In this document: positions 1 to 9,407 of the stretch, piece by piece
Layout: every line of letters begins with the position of its first letter
Position numbering within the stretch: position 1 is the first letter of the stretch
DNA from: Gp1-AA122 sp035631655
GTDB lineage: Bacteria > Acidobacteriota > Terriglobia > Terriglobales > Acidobacteriaceae
DNA length: 64,000 bases
Assembly (NCBI GenBank): GCA_035631655.1
Contig: DASQIH010000080.1
Coordinates: forward strand, 124,001 to 188,000
Direction: 5' to 3'
Translations under genes and position numbers: made by a program
The notes under the pieces: generated by a model
The model's input: only the letters and a program-made list of their open reading frames with translations
Database searches by the model: none
Told to the model about the DNA's origin: nothing

Positions 1-1987
1 CATCAACCCAATGTTTTCTGCTCCGATTCGCGTCTCGCCAACGCCGCAAGCTAAGCCGCCACACCGCCGGGATCTCCGACAGCACATTGATGCGCGCCCG
101 CACGTCCTCGGAACGCTTTGAATCGTGCGTCGAAGTCGCCAGCATGGAGTGCGGCCAGCACTGCAGTCGTTTCTGATTGGCCCGGTGAAACTCCTCGACG
201 CTCACCCCGAATCGCCCCGGGTCGCCGCCCACTTCGTTCAGCGAAACCAAGCGGTTGTACCTGTAGAAGGCGGTGTCTTCCAGGCCCTTGGCCATCACCG
301 CGCTGGTCACCTGTTGGAATTTCATCGCGAAGCGCACGATGGCCCGCCGGTACCACTGCGGCTCCTCGCCATTCGCTTCCACCAGCAGGATCCGGCGAAT
401 GAAGTCAAAAACCGACAGGTCGGCCGCATTGCTCTTCTTTCTTCCCGCCGCGATACCCTGTTCCATGTACTTCTGGTCTTCGCTGGAGACTTCGTTCTCG
501 GTCACGTAAGTGCGATAGACAGGAAAGCAAGCAATGATTTCCGCGAGCGCACTGCGCAAACTGTTTAGCGTGAAATCGCAGGTGCGACGATTGGAGAGCG
601 CGATCCGGCTGAGCAGGTTGGCCAGCACATTCAGTTCGCTGGCTAGTGCGACTTTTAAGATCAACTTCTTGCAGTCATACACCAGCTTGTTTAATTCAAC
701 GGGCTCTCCTACAAAAGACCGGTAAATGCGTTCTACCCGGGTGGCCGCCGTCTGATCGATGAAAAGGCCATTCACCAGGTTCGCAAACTCATAGCCAGTA
801 GTACCGTGAACCGGCCATTCTTTTCGCAATCGTTCGCTGCCGGTAAGGATCTTTTCAACGAAGACGTAACCCGGCTTATCTTCCCTGTTCACTGGCGAGT
901 CGGGACTCGCAATCCTGCACTGCAAGTCACGAAAATACTTGGCGGGATCATACAGCCCATCCGGATGGTCGATGCGCAGCCCGTTGACCTTGCCTTGTGC
1001 CACCAATTCCAGGATGAGGCGGTGCGTCGCCTGGAACACGACCTCATTCTCCATGCGCAACGCTGCCAGGTCGTTAATGTCGAAAAAGCGCCGGTAGTTA
1101 ATATCGTCGGCCGCCACTCTCCACTGCGCCAGCCGATACGCTTGTGCCTTGATTAGTTCGTGGAGCGCATCGAAACTCCTGGGATCACCCACCGTTCCAT
1201 TCAGGCTGACGACATTGTCGAGCAGGAACTGCGTAATCTCGGGCGCACGCGCGCATAATGCCGCCAGTCGGCGTTTCTGCACTTCTTTCTCCCGATTGCG
1301 CTCTGCCATTTTCTCTGCAGTGAGTTCCTGCCGGGTGGGCAGATGGCCGAATGCTGTCTTGATGCTTTGCAGCTCGAGAATGTCGTCGTGGATGGGCCCT
1401 AATCTTTCTTCCAGCAATTCAATCCGGAAGCCGAGGATGCGGGGATATTCCCGCGGATTAATCGGAAAACGGTGCTCGTAATAGAAAATGCTGAATTCGC
1501 CTCGCTCCGCGTCGAAGACCAACTTGAGCTCGCCGCGCTCCAAAACGCTGCCGTACTGATCATCCAGAATCGGTATCAGGACTTTGCCCTGCAGCTCCTC
1601 TTTGATCGGATCCCAGTCAATATCGAAAAACTCGGCATAAGTGGACGCTTCGCCATTTTCCAGAACGTCCAACCACCACGCATTGTCGCTGCCCATCACC
1701 CCCATGTGGTTGGGCACAAGGTCGAGGACCTGCCCCATGCCGTGGCGGTGAAGCTCGGCCACAAAACCTTCGTAATCCTCGGGGCTGCCAATCTCCGGAT
1801 TTAAGGAATTGTGATCAATGATGTCGTATCCGTGCGTGCTTCCCGGCCGCGCTCGCAGGTACGGCGACGCATAGCAATGAGTGATGCCCAAAGAAGCCAG
1901 ATATGGAACCAGCCTGGCGGCATCTCGAAAGGTAAATTCCCGGTTAAACTGCAGGCGGTAGGTCGAGAGCGGGAATTTGGTTGTCAT
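1..1987 (-). CDS. treY: Maltooligosyl trehalose synthase TreY (partial, runs off left edge)
   Basis: TreY isomerises the reducing-end alpha-1,4 bond of a maltooligosaccharide to the alpha,alpha-1,1 bond of trehalose; TreZ then releases trehalose. About 662 codons are present, read from the minus strand, with no stop before position 1, so the C-terminus is outside the window. Visible GH13 signatures are the N-terminal STYRLQFNREFTF, SPYLRARPGSTHGYDI, DLVPNHMGV, the nucleophile region GLRIDHPDG (about residue 334), the acid/base region VEKILTGSERL (about 375), and the TreY-typical ARGLEDTAFYRYNRL and STHDSKRSEDVRARI near the end. The ATG at 1985-1987 overlaps the treZ stop as ATGA, implying translational coupling. 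Identification is firm. Confidence 0.95.
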   Translation of the reverse strand, partial: MTTKFPLSTYRLQFNREFTFRDAARLVPYLASLGITHCYASPYLRARPGSTHGYDIIDHNSLNPEIGSPEDYEGFVAELHRHGMGQVLDLVPNHMGVMGSDNAWWLDVLENGEASTYAEFFDIDWDPIKEELQGKVLIPILDDQYGSVLERGELKLVFDAERGEFSIFYYEHRFPINPREYPRILGFRIELLEERLGPIHDDILELQSIKTAFGHLPTRQELTAEKMAERNREKEVQKRRLAALCARAPEITQFLLDNVVSLNGTVGDPRSFDALHELIKAQAYRLAQWRVAADDINYRRFFDINDLAALRMENEVVFQATHRLILELVAQGKVNGLRIDHPDGLYDPAKYFRDLQCRIASPDSPVNREDKPGYVFVEKILTGSERLRKEWPVHGTTGYEFANLVNGLFIDQTAATRVERIYRSFVGEPVELNKLVYDCKKLILKVALASELNVLANLLSRIALSNRRTCDFTLNSLRSALAEIIACFPVYRTYVTENEVSSEDQKYMEQGIAAGRKKSNAADLSVFDFIRRILLVEANGEEPQWYRRAIVRFAMKFQQVTSAVMAKGLEDTAFYRYNRLVSLNEVGGDPGRFGVSVEEFHRANQKRLQCWPHSMLATSTHDSKRSEDVRARINVLSEIPAVWRLSLRRWRDANRSRKHWVD

Positions 1988-3813
1988 CGTTGGAGCCAGG
2001 CTGCCGACCAGGGAGGCATTTGACCACTTTCCAGCCCCCCCGTCACGGTCTCGTCACTGGTAAATAGCAGTTTCCCGATGGGATGCGGCACTTCCGGAAG
2101 CCCCTCGTTCCCCAGATTCGCCAACAGGGTTAACCCGGCCCCGGCGTTCACCGGCCAGCTCACCATCAGCCCGCAACGCCCCAGCATCTCGAATGTAGCC
2201 TGCCCCGGAAGTATTCGATGGATCCAGGGAATAATCTGGCGCTGCCTGATCTTCAGGAGCTCCCGATAAAATTCCATCCAACTCCGATGACGTGGCTCAG
2301 TGGCAGATTCCCAATCCAGCTTCGAAGCCTGAAACGTGCTCGACGCATTGGGATCGGGAATCTCGGCGCGGGCAGCCGGATCACTGAACCGCGCAAACCG
2401 CGAGAACTCGTTCCTGCGACCTTCTGTCACAGCTTTAGCTAAATCAGCTCCAAAATCACAGAAGAACAGAAAGGGTGTCTCCGCCCCAAATTCCTCGCCC
2501 ATGAACAATAAGGGCGGCGAAGGCGAGAGCAGCAGAATTGTCATCGCAGCCCTCACGGCACGAGGATCCGCCAGCTTCAAGATTCGCTCTCCAAAGGCCC
2601 GGTTGCCCACCTGATCATGGTTTTGGAGGAATGATACAAACGCGGCAGGTGGCAGATCTCTGCTCGGTTCACCTCGGCGAGCGCCACGGCGGAAAAGGGA
2701 GGCCTCTCCCTGGTAGTCGAAGCCCTGCGTGAGACACCGCCCCAGCCGCTGCACGGGACAATCGGCATAATCCCGGTAGTAGCCGTCCTTCTCTCCCGTG
2801 AGAGCCACGTGCATAGCATGATGAATGTCGTCATTCCACTGCGCGTCGTACAACTCTGCTTTGCCCTGCGTATCCCGCTTTAAACAGCGAGCCGCGTTGT
2901 CATCATTTTCCAGGACCAGGTGTACATGCCGCTTTGGATCAACCACAGCGCGTACCCGGCTGGCAAGCTCGCTCAGAATGTCGGGCGTTGAATCGTCCAC
3001 GATGGCATGGACGGCATCGAGCCGCAGTCCATCAAACTGGTACTCCGTAAGCCAGTACAGGGCGTTGTGAATGAAGAAGTCGCGCACTACGCGGCTTTCC
3101 GGCCCGTCGAGGTTGATCGCGTCTCCCCAGGGCGTGTGGTGGCGCTCGGTAAAGAACTGCGGCGCATAGGCGCGCAGGTAATTGCCTTCCGGCCCAAAAT
3201 GGTTGTAGACAACGTCCAGAAACATCATCAGCCCTTTCTGGTGAGCCGCTTGAATCAGCCTCTTCAGACTATCAGGGCCTCCGTATTGGCTATCGGGAGC
3301 AAAGGGTAAAACTCCGTCATATCCCCAGTTGCGTGTGCCGGGGAAATCCGCAACCGGCATCAACTCCACTGCCGTTACGCCAACTTTCACCAAGTAATCG
3401 AGACGCTGCTCCAAGGTCGCAAACGTACCCTCTGGCGTGAAGGTCCCCACGTGAAGCTCATAGATAACCGCTTCCTCCCAAGGCCGGCCATTCCAGGCTT
3501 CGTCCTCCCACTCAAAACTGGCTCCATCAATCACCTCGCTGGGCCCGTGCACATCCTGCGGCTGAAATCGCGACGCCGGGTCAGGAACTTTCAAACCTCC
3601 CTCAATCTGGAACCGATAGCGGCTTCCCGGCCCGGCCTGATCAGTAACAAGCTCAAACCAGCCAGCTGTCCGCTCCATGGCGAGAGAAATCTCGCGCTTG
3701 GCGTCTTCAACACACAAAGAAATGTCCCGCACTGCTGGCGCCCAGAGTCGAAATCGCACTCTGCCGTCCGGCAGACACTCCGCCCCGAACGGCATCTCAT
3801 GCGACCGTCTCAT
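1984..3813 (-). CDS. treZ: Malto-oligosyltrehalose trehalohydrolase TreZ
   Basis: TreZ hydrolyses the alpha-1,4 bond next to the terminal trehalose unit made by TreY. The 609-residue protein has an N-terminal beta-sandwich domain (about 1-100), then a GH13 barrel with YELHVGTFTPEGTF, nucleophile motif GLRLDAVHAIVD (about residue 263), acid/base HLVLENDDN (about 295) and NHDQVGN (about 398). VVYNHFGPEGNYL is characteristic of TreZ. I chose the ATG at 3811-3813 because it overlaps the glgX stop as ATGA; the open frame extends further upstream inside glgX without homology. It is the middle gene of glgX-treZ-treY, in a cytoplasmic glucan-to-trehalose route. Confidence 0.95.
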   Translation of the reverse strand: MRRSHEMPFGAECLPDGRVRFRLWAPAVRDISLCVEDAKREISLAMERTAGWFELVTDQAGPGSRYRFQIEGGLKVPDPASRFQPQDVHGPSEVIDGASFEWEDEAWNGRPWEEAVIYELHVGTFTPEGTFATLEQRLDYLVKVGVTAVELMPVADFPGTRNWGYDGVLPFAPDSQYGGPDSLKRLIQAAHQKGLMMFLDVVYNHFGPEGNYLRAYAPQFFTERHHTPWGDAINLDGPESRVVRDFFIHNALYWLTEYQFDGLRLDAVHAIVDDSTPDILSELASRVRAVVDPKRHVHLVLENDDNAARCLKRDTQGKAELYDAQWNDDIHHAMHVALTGEKDGYYRDYADCPVQRLGRCLTQGFDYQGEASLFRRGARRGEPSRDLPPAAFVSFLQNHDQVGNRAFGERILKLADPRAVRAAMTILLLSPSPPLLFMGEEFGAETPFLFFCDFGADLAKAVTEGRRNEFSRFARFSDPAARAEIPDPNASSTFQASKLDWESATEPRHRSWMEFYRELLKIRQRQIIPWIHRILPGQATFEMLGRCGLMVSWPVNAGAGLTLLANLGNEGLPEVPHPIGKLLFTSDETVTGGLESGQMPPWSAAWLQR

Positions 3814-5954
3814 AGTCCGTTTCTCCGCTCGTTTTCCCGATGCTCGATCAGCAAAGCGAGGGAGCGGGCCTTCAACGGATAAGTCTCGCCGGCGTTGTGC
3901 ACCGAGCGCCGGCTCTGATCGCACCAGGTGGTGTCCACAAGGGCTCGCCAGTCTGCGCCTTCCGCCAGGCTCGGGAGAGTGAACGGTATTTCCTCGTGAT
4001 GAGCATTCATGAGCAGGAGGAAGTTATCGTCAGTAATCTGCTCGCCCCGTTCGCCATACTCCAACAGTCCTTTGCCCGCGAGGAACATACCCAGGCAGCG
4101 CGCTGACGATTGTTTCCACTCCTCATCCGTCATTTCCTTGCCATCGGGCGTCAACCACAAGATATCTTTAATCCCGGCGCCCTTTATAGGCCGGCCCTGA
4201 AAGAAATTCCTGCGCCGGAAGACCGGATGACGTTTACGTAACACGACCATGCGTTGCGCGAACGCCAGCAGCTCACGGTCCGGCGCCTCCCAATTCAACC
4301 AGCTGATCTCGTTGTCCTGGCAATAGGCATTGTTGTTGCCCTGCTGTGTGTGCCCGATTTCATCGCCGGCCAGCAACATGGGCACGCCCTGGGAGAACAT
4401 CAGCGTGGCAATAAAGTTCCGCGATTGCTGGATGCGACATGCATTTACCGCTGGATCTTCCGTCGGTCCCTCAACCCCGCAATTCCAACTACGGTTGTTG
4501 TCGGTGCCGTCACGATTGTCTTCCCCATTGGCTTCGTTATGCTTCTGGTTGTAGCTGACCAGATCGCGCAGCGTAAACCCGTCATGCGCAGTGACAAAGT
4601 TGATGCTGGCATATGGCCGCCGTCCGCTGCGCTCGTAAAGATCGCTCGATCCCGTCATGCGATAGGCGAGCTCACCGATCAACCCGCCATCTCCTTTCCA
4701 GTAGGAACGCACCGCATCGCGGTACCGGTCATTCCACTCGGCCCAGCCCACGGGAAATTTGCCCACCTGGTAGCCGCCTTCCCCCAGATCCCAGGGCTCG
4801 GCAATCAGCTTCATCTGAGAGAGCACCGGATCCTGCTGGATGATGTCGAGAAAAGCGCCCAGCCGATCGACTTCGTGCAGCTCTCGCGCCAGGGTTGCCG
4901 CCAGGTCAAAGCGAAATCCATCCACGTGCATTTCCAGCACCCAGTAGCGCAGGCTATCCATGATGAGCTGCAACACGCGCGGATGCTGCATGTTCAGGCT
5001 GTTGCCCGTACCGGTGTAATCCATGTAATAGCGCGGATTGTCGGCCAGCAGCCGATAGTAGGCGGGGTTATCAATGCCGCGAAAGGAAAGTGTCGGGCCC
5101 ATTTGGTTGCCTTCGGCGGTGTGGTTGTAAACCACGTCGAGGATCACCTCGATTCCCGCCGAATGCAGCGTTTTCACCATCGTCTTAAACTCGCTAATGG
5201 GATCCAGCACACCGTAGCGACGTTCCGGAGCAAAATAGCCAATCGAGTTGTATCCCCAATAATTGCGCAGCCCTTTCTCAAGCAGGTGGCGATCGTCGAT
5301 GAAATAGTGTGCCGGCATCAATTCCACGGCTGTCACTCCCAGGCGCTTGAGATGCTCGATCACCGGCGCAGTAGCCAGCCCAGCATAGGTCCCACGCAGA
5401 TTCGTCGGCACATCAGGGTGCCGCATGGTGAAGCCCTTCACGTGTAGTTCGTAAATCACGCTTTCATGCCAGGGAATGCGGGGAGCACGATCGACGCCCC
5501 AGGTGAACGCCGGATCAATGACCTTGCACTTCGGCATGCCAGCGGCGCTGTCGCGCCGGTCAAAGGAGAGATCCTCATGCTTGCTGCCCACGCGATAGCC
5601 AAAATGCGCGTCGCTCCAGCGCAATTCCCCTTCAATCTGCTTGGCGTATGGATCCAGGAGCAGCTTGTGATGGTTGAACCGCATGCCGCGCGCGGGGTCG
5701 TAGGGCCCATAAACCCGGTACCCATAAAGCAGACCGGGCCGAGCTTCCGGTAGGTAACCATGCCAGACTTGGTCCGTCTGCTCAGGCAGCGGGATACGGA
5801 AGAATTCGTGCCGCCCTCGGGGATCGAACACGCACAGCTCCACCTTCTCGCCGTGCTCGGAAAAAAGTGAGAAGTTCACGCCTTCCCCATCCCACGTTGC
5901 TCCCAAGGGATAAGGCCTGCCGGGCCATACGACGGGTTTCCTGTTTACAAACAC
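3810..5954 (-). CDS. glgX: Glycogen debranching enzyme GlgX (isoamylase-type)
   Basis: GlgX removes alpha-1,6-linked branches from glycogen or limit dextrins, giving linear chains that TreY/TreZ can use. The 714-residue protein starts MFVNRKPVVWPGRPYPLGAT, has an N-terminal CBM48-like domain, then a GH13 barrel with VIYELHVKGFT, DVVYNHTAEGN, nucleophile motif GFRFDLAATLAR (about residue 347), IAEPWDLGEGGYQVG (about 382) and VTAHDGFTL (about 457). Length and motifs fit GlgX/TreX rather than plant-type isoamylase. It is the first gene of the trehalose operon; the promoter must lie in the 5955-6408 spacer shared with the divergent VWFA gene. Confidence 0.95.
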   Translation of the reverse strand: MFVNRKPVVWPGRPYPLGATWDGEGVNFSLFSEHGEKVELCVFDPRGRHEFFRIPLPEQTDQVWHGYLPEARPGLLYGYRVYGPYDPARGMRFNHHKLLLDPYAKQIEGELRWSDAHFGYRVGSKHEDLSFDRRDSAAGMPKCKVIDPAFTWGVDRAPRIPWHESVIYELHVKGFTMRHPDVPTNLRGTYAGLATAPVIEHLKRLGVTAVELMPAHYFIDDRHLLEKGLRNYWGYNSIGYFAPERRYGVLDPISEFKTMVKTLHSAGIEVILDVVYNHTAEGNQMGPTLSFRGIDNPAYYRLLADNPRYYMDYTGTGNSLNMQHPRVLQLIMDSLRYWVLEMHVDGFRFDLAATLARELHEVDRLGAFLDIIQQDPVLSQMKLIAEPWDLGEGGYQVGKFPVGWAEWNDRYRDAVRSYWKGDGGLIGELAYRMTGSSDLYERSGRRPYASINFVTAHDGFTLRDLVSYNQKHNEANGEDNRDGTDNNRSWNCGVEGPTEDPAVNACRIQQSRNFIATLMFSQGVPMLLAGDEIGHTQQGNNNAYCQDNEISWLNWEAPDRELLAFAQRMVVLRKRHPVFRRRNFFQGRPIKGAGIKDILWLTPDGKEMTDEEWKQSSARCLGMFLAGKGLLEYGERGEQITDDNFLLLMNAHHEEIPFTLPSLAEGADWRALVDTTWCDQSRRSVHNAGETYPLKARSLALLIEHRENERRNGL

Positions 5955-6408
5955 TCGCTGTACCTCGTTGATGAGTGACCTCGAGCGGGCAGCTTTCTTC
6001 TTATGGACTCATGCCTGGGGTTGGTCAAGCTGTCTGACAGCGCGTAGATCCGGGGCTGGCTTTGGCCCGTGCTGGACCATCATCCTGGACCGGTGGCATG
6101 GAATTGGCGGGGCAAGCTTTTTGAATGTAGGGGCGCCGCGCGGGCTGTTCCATAAGGTACTTACCTTAGAGGAACTCAGGAACCAATGTACTACGTCCCC
6201 CCGTCCTTCGCTGTTTCCAACAAACTCCCGCCACACTCATGATTCAGGGGCCCAAAGGTGGTTCTCTGCCCCCTTTTTACCGGCGCCATCGGGAAACTTT
6301 CGTAATCGCTTACAGTGTCCAAAGGATTGTCTACTCAGACCAGCGGAGCTAAAAGAAAGCCAGAGACTGGAGGATGGCCGTTCCTCCCAACGCTAGGTGG
6401 TGAAAATC
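5955..6408. promoter_or_regulatory. Divergent intergenic region between glgX and the VWFA gene
   Basis: This 450-base spacer separates glgX (minus) from the VWFA gene (plus), so it should hold both promoters. I see no convincing gene and no clear consensus promoter. An open frame across most of it on the plus strand has no recognisable domain. An AGGTGG Shine-Dalgarno sequence at 6395-6400 serves the VWFA gene. Confidence 0.4.
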
Positions 6409-7422
6409 ATGCGTATCTGGTTGAAGTTCGCATTCCCCGCGGCTCTCCTCTTTTTTGTCATTTCTGTTATATCCTGCGTGAGTTTTGCGCAACTCAGCAT
6501 TGACGATGTCCATGTCGCGCCCCGCTCGCCGGCCATAACCACCGTGGATCCTGCAAGTTCAATGGACCCCTCGCTCAAGACGCACACCCCGCCCATTAAG
6601 AAAGACGTGGATCTGGTTCTCGTCCCGGTAACCATCACGGACCAGATGGATCGCCTCATCACCGGCCTGGACAAAGACAATTTTCAGCTTTTTGAAGGTA
6701 AGCAGCAGCAGGAAATCCGGCATTTTTCCACTGAGGATGCGCCGGTCTCGCTAGGCATCATTTTTGATATGAGCGGCAGCATGGCTACCAAGATCGAACG
6801 CGCTCGCGAAGCGGTGGTCGAATTCTGCAAATCGGCTAACCCGCAAGATGAGTTCTTCATGATCACGTTCTCTGACACCCCTCGGCTGGTCAGTGGCTTC
6901 ACCCGCAACGTGGACGACATACAGAACAAGCTGATCTTCACAGTACCCAGGGGCCGCACCGCCCTGCTCGATGCTGTCTATCTAGGCATGCACCAGATGA
7001 AAGAAGCCAAGAACCAGAAAAAGGCTCTGCTCATTATCTCCGACGGTGGCGACAACCACAGCCGTTACACGGAAGGCGAAATCAAGTCTCAGGTCAAGGA
7101 AGCCGACGTAATGATTTATTCCATCGGCATCTACGATCATTCTTTCCCCACCATCGAGGAGAAGCTGGGGCCGGAACTTTTGAACGAGATGTCAGAGGTC
7201 ACAGGAGGCCGCAGTTTTACCATCGACAATCCAAACGACCTGCCCGACGTAGCCACGAAGATCGGCATGCAGCTAAGAAACCAGTACGTCCTTGGCTACA
7301 GGCCCAGCCAACTTCAGCATGATGGGAAGTGGCACAAAATCAAGATCAAGTTGCACATCCCCAAGGGACTCCCGCCTCTTCAGGTTTACGCCCGAACCGG
7401 ATACTACGCCGCCGCGCAATAA
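6409..7422 (+). CDS. Secreted VWFA-domain protein, acidobacterial type
   Basis: The 337-residue protein has a signal peptide (MRIWLKFAFPAALLFFVIS, cleavage near FAQ) and a von Willebrand factor A domain with the metal-ion-dependent adhesion site DMSGSM (about residue 120) and the later ISDGGDNHS strand-loop. Overall it resembles the VWFA-related proteins that are expanded in Acidobacteria. They are thought to act outside the inner membrane in adhesion or protein-protein contacts, but no specific role is established. I chose the ATG at 6409 because AGGTGG lies 8 bases upstream; in-frame GTG codons at 6397 and 6400 lie inside that ribosome binding site. Confidence 0.85.
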   Translation: MRIWLKFAFPAALLFFVISVISCVSFAQLSIDDVHVAPRSPAITTVDPASSMDPSLKTHTPPIKKDVDLVLVPVTITDQMDRLITGLDKDNFQLFEGKQQQEIRHFSTEDAPVSLGIIFDMSGSMATKIERAREAVVEFCKSANPQDEFFMITFSDTPRLVSGFTRNVDDIQNKLIFTVPRGRTALLDAVYLGMHQMKEAKNQKKALLIISDGGDNHSRYTEGEIKSQVKEADVMIYSIGIYDHSFPTIEEKLGPELLNEMSEVTGGRSFTIDNPNDLPDVATKIGMQLRNQYVLGYRPSQLQHDGKWHKIKIKLHIPKGLPPLQVYARTGYYAAAQ

Positions 7423-7632
7423 CACGGGTTTCGCCCGAGCCCTGAGGTCTCGCCTATCCGGCTTCTATGATAAGGGCAATATGGCCTACTACTTACATTG
7501 ACTCCAATACAGGAACTTACCTCGGAAAGTAGGGTCTCTACTGTATTGCGGGAGCTGTTGGACGAACCTTCTACTTACCTGTGACCCTTGGGGCGTTCGT
7601 GTACCTACCCAGATGAAGCGCGGAGGCAGAAA
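7423..7632. other. Spacer before the BON-domain gene
   Basis: No gene is seen. The run at 7507-7545 contains AGTAGGGTCTCTACT and related short palindromic words. GGAGG at 7622-7626 is the Shine-Dalgarno sequence of the next gene. Confidence 0.3.
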
Positions 7633-8253
7633 ATGACATCCCCATGGAAAGCAGCCCTATGGGCACTTGCCGCTGCTCTGACCGTCCCGTTGCCCACGGC
7701 CGGCCAGGCTAACGCCACTAAACAGCAGGGCCAGGTGACGCCTTCGCCAGGCAATACGACTTCGCAGAATGCCAGCACCGACAAAGGGCTAAGTGAAAAA
7801 GGCCTGGAGCGGATCACCAAAGAAGTCCGTCACCAGCTCGTGCTGCTTCCCTTCTACAGTGTCTTCGACAATCTTGCATACCAGGTCTCTCCCGACGGAA
7901 CCGTGACCCTGACGGGCCAGGTGGTCAACCCCACCGTGAAGTCCGATGCAGAGAATGCCGTAAAACACATCGAGGGAGTGGAGAAAGTCGTTAACAAGAT
8001 CGAGGTCCTGCCGCCGTCTCCCAATGACGATCGCATTCGGCGCGCCGTCTATCGCGCTATTTATGGTAATGAGGTGCTCAGTCAATACGAACTGCGCGCT
8101 GTTCCCCCCATTCACATCATCGTGAACAACGGGCATGTCACCCTGGAAGGCGTTGTCGCCCGCCAAATGGACAAGCAAATAGCCAAGATGCAGGCCACGA
8201 GCGTCCCCGGCGTCTTCTCTGTGACCGACAACCTAAAGGTGGAGAACCAGTAG
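7633..8253 (+). CDS. Exported BON-domain protein (two BON domains)
   Basis: The 206-residue protein has a signal peptide (MTSPWKAALWALAAALTVPL, cleavage near TAGQA) and a Q/N/S/T-rich linker. Two BON domains follow (about 55-135 and 135-203) with the repeated pattern VTLTGQVVNPTVKSDAE and VTLEGVVARQMDKQIA. BON domains in OsmY-like periplasmic proteins are thought to bind phospholipid and protect the envelope. GGAGG lies 7 bases before the ATG, which decides this start over an upstream GTG. It may form a short transcript with the VWFA gene, although 210 bases separate them. The family is clear; the specific role is unknown. Confidence 0.85.
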   Translation: MTSPWKAALWALAAALTVPLPTAGQANATKQQGQVTPSPGNTTSQNASTDKGLSEKGLERITKEVRHQLVLLPFYSVFDNLAYQVSPDGTVTLTGQVVNPTVKSDAENAVKHIEGVEKVVNKIEVLPPSPNDDRIRRAVYRAIYGNEVLSQYELRAVPPIHIIVNNGHVTLEGVVARQMDKQIAKMQATSVPGVFSVTDNLKVENQ

Positions 8254-8258
8254 TCCGC

Positions 8259-8519
8259 CTAGTGGGTATAGGCGGCGTACAACGGAATAAGCTTTAAGCC
8301 CCCGCGCTGATCGAACTTAAGCGTCAGGTTCGATGAGCATTGCCCACATAGCCAGAAATGCCACACCTGCCGGGAAGATCTCTTCTTGTTGCCATTTTCC
8401 GAGACCAAAGGATTGGCCCCAGGATTATCCAGGGATTTCACCTCAAACTGATAGAGTCTTCCGTCTCGCAGATAGCGGAGAGGGGTTGCACAGGCTGGAT
8501 TGGCGCAATTCGACACCAC
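8259..8519 (-). CDS. Small conserved zinc-ribbon-like protein
   Basis: This 86-residue protein has two CxxC-like pairs, CANPAC near the start and CGQC near residue 58, within MVSNCANPACATPLRYLRDG and VWHFWLCGQCSSNLTLKFD. The spacing suggests one zinc site formed by the two knuckles. I recognise it only as a type of short protein common in Acidobacteria with no assigned function. It converges on the BON gene, whose stop is 5 bases away, so the two share an intergenic end. The function could be nucleic-acid or protein binding; nothing in the sequence decides. Confidence 0.65.
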   Translation of the reverse strand: MVSNCANPACATPLRYLRDGRLYQFEVKSLDNPGANPLVSENGNKKRSSRQVWHFWLCGQCSSNLTLKFDQRGGLKLIPLYAAYTH

Positions 8520-9039
8520 GGAGGTACCTCAGACGGAGTAATCAGAGTGCTCTCAATCGCTTACAGTCTTATCTCATGGAGTTGTTCAAAAAAGGAATAC
8601 AGAGAATCCTGTATATTGAGGTCCTGCACACCCCTTGCGGTGGAAATCTAGGCTCCCGTTCAGCCGAAATCCCCGGTCAACCCTGCGCGAGACCTGTCTT
8701 TTCTTTCCGAGTCTCGGGAAGCCACGTTTTCTACAGGATTTTCCCGATGCCCCTAAGGTATCAGCTTGATTGCGAATCTGGGCGCCAAGACAGTATAAAG
8801 TAGTCACTGCGCATAAACCGACGCGAAGCGAGGCAGGCGCTGGGTGATCCAAAAATCCAGCGTCTGCCATTCCTATTTTTGGACCTTTTCACCGGTCCTT
8901 CCGCTCGCCTCCCCCTAACTTCCCCTGTGATTCACGTCACTATCGATTGTGACCGCGCCTACAGCTTGGCCCACTCCGCCTTTGCCAGAATGATAGTCAG
9001 CAAGTCGGGCCTCCTTTTTTTAGTAGTGCGGAGGATAGT
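8520..9039. other. Non-coding stretch with hairpins
   Basis: No gene is supported in this 520-base stretch. It holds an inverted repeat near 8595-8618 (GGAATACAGAGAATCCTGTA) and a strong stem at 8832-8868, with arms GGCAGGCGCTGG and CCAGCGTCTGCC around a 13-base loop. The latter could end a transcript or be part of a small RNA. GGAGG at 9030-9034 belongs to the next gene. Confidence 0.4.
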
Positions 9040-9246
9040 ATGGCGAACGACCGCATCACCGCTATTGCACGGCAATTAAACGTCTTGATTCAGCGACAGC
9101 TTGACACTCTGGAAGACCAGAACCTTCTGCACCTCACCGAACCCGAGCTGCGCGATTACGATTTCCGCTTTGTCAGAATCAAGGCGCTTTGCCACGACCT
9201 CGAGCGCGAAGAAAGACTCCAGGAGCAGCACGCCCCCACTGCGTGA
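9040..9246 (+). CDS. Small hypothetical protein, helical
   Basis: This 68-residue, highly charged protein begins MANDRITAIARQLNVLIQRQ and looks wholly alpha-helical, possibly a short coiled coil. GGAGG sits 5 bases upstream of the ATG, the best evidence that it is translated. It has no cysteines, signal peptide or membrane segment. I do not recognise a family. It is followed by a duplicated hairpin that looks like a terminator. Confidence 0.6.
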   Translation: MANDRITAIARQLNVLIQRQLDTLEDQNLLHLTEPELRDYDFRFVRIKALCHDLEREERLQEQHAPTA

Positions 9247-9334
9247 GTCGGTGCTCAGCTCGGGAGTGGCTGGCCCGGCATTTCCGGTGGAGCCGCGCTC
9301 CCTCTCGCATATCCCACCAATCGGCACACCAAAG

Positions 9335-9386
9335 AAAAGCCTCTGCTTTGCAGAGGCTTTTAAAGCCTCTGCTTTGCAGAGGCTTT
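9335..9386. terminator. Tandemly duplicated bidirectional terminator hairpin
   Basis: Two consecutive copies of the stem GCCTCTG-CTTTG-CAGAGGC are flanked by A and T runs (9335-9361 and 9362-9386). The position between the plus-strand gene ending at 9246 and the minus-strand atpE gene fits a two-way intrinsic terminator. Confidence 0.7.
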
Positions 9387-9407
9387 GAGCCTGCTGAAAA
9401 CCATCGC

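Noticed and set aside
4254..5447. A 397-codon open frame on the plus strand opposite glgX
   Set aside because: It lies wholly antisense to the well-supported glgX catalytic domain and has no recognisable motif; long antisense frames are expected in GC-rich genes.
5968..6396. A 142-codon frame in the glgX-VWFA spacer
   Set aside because: No domain, no ribosome binding site, and it covers the region where both divergent promoters must lie.
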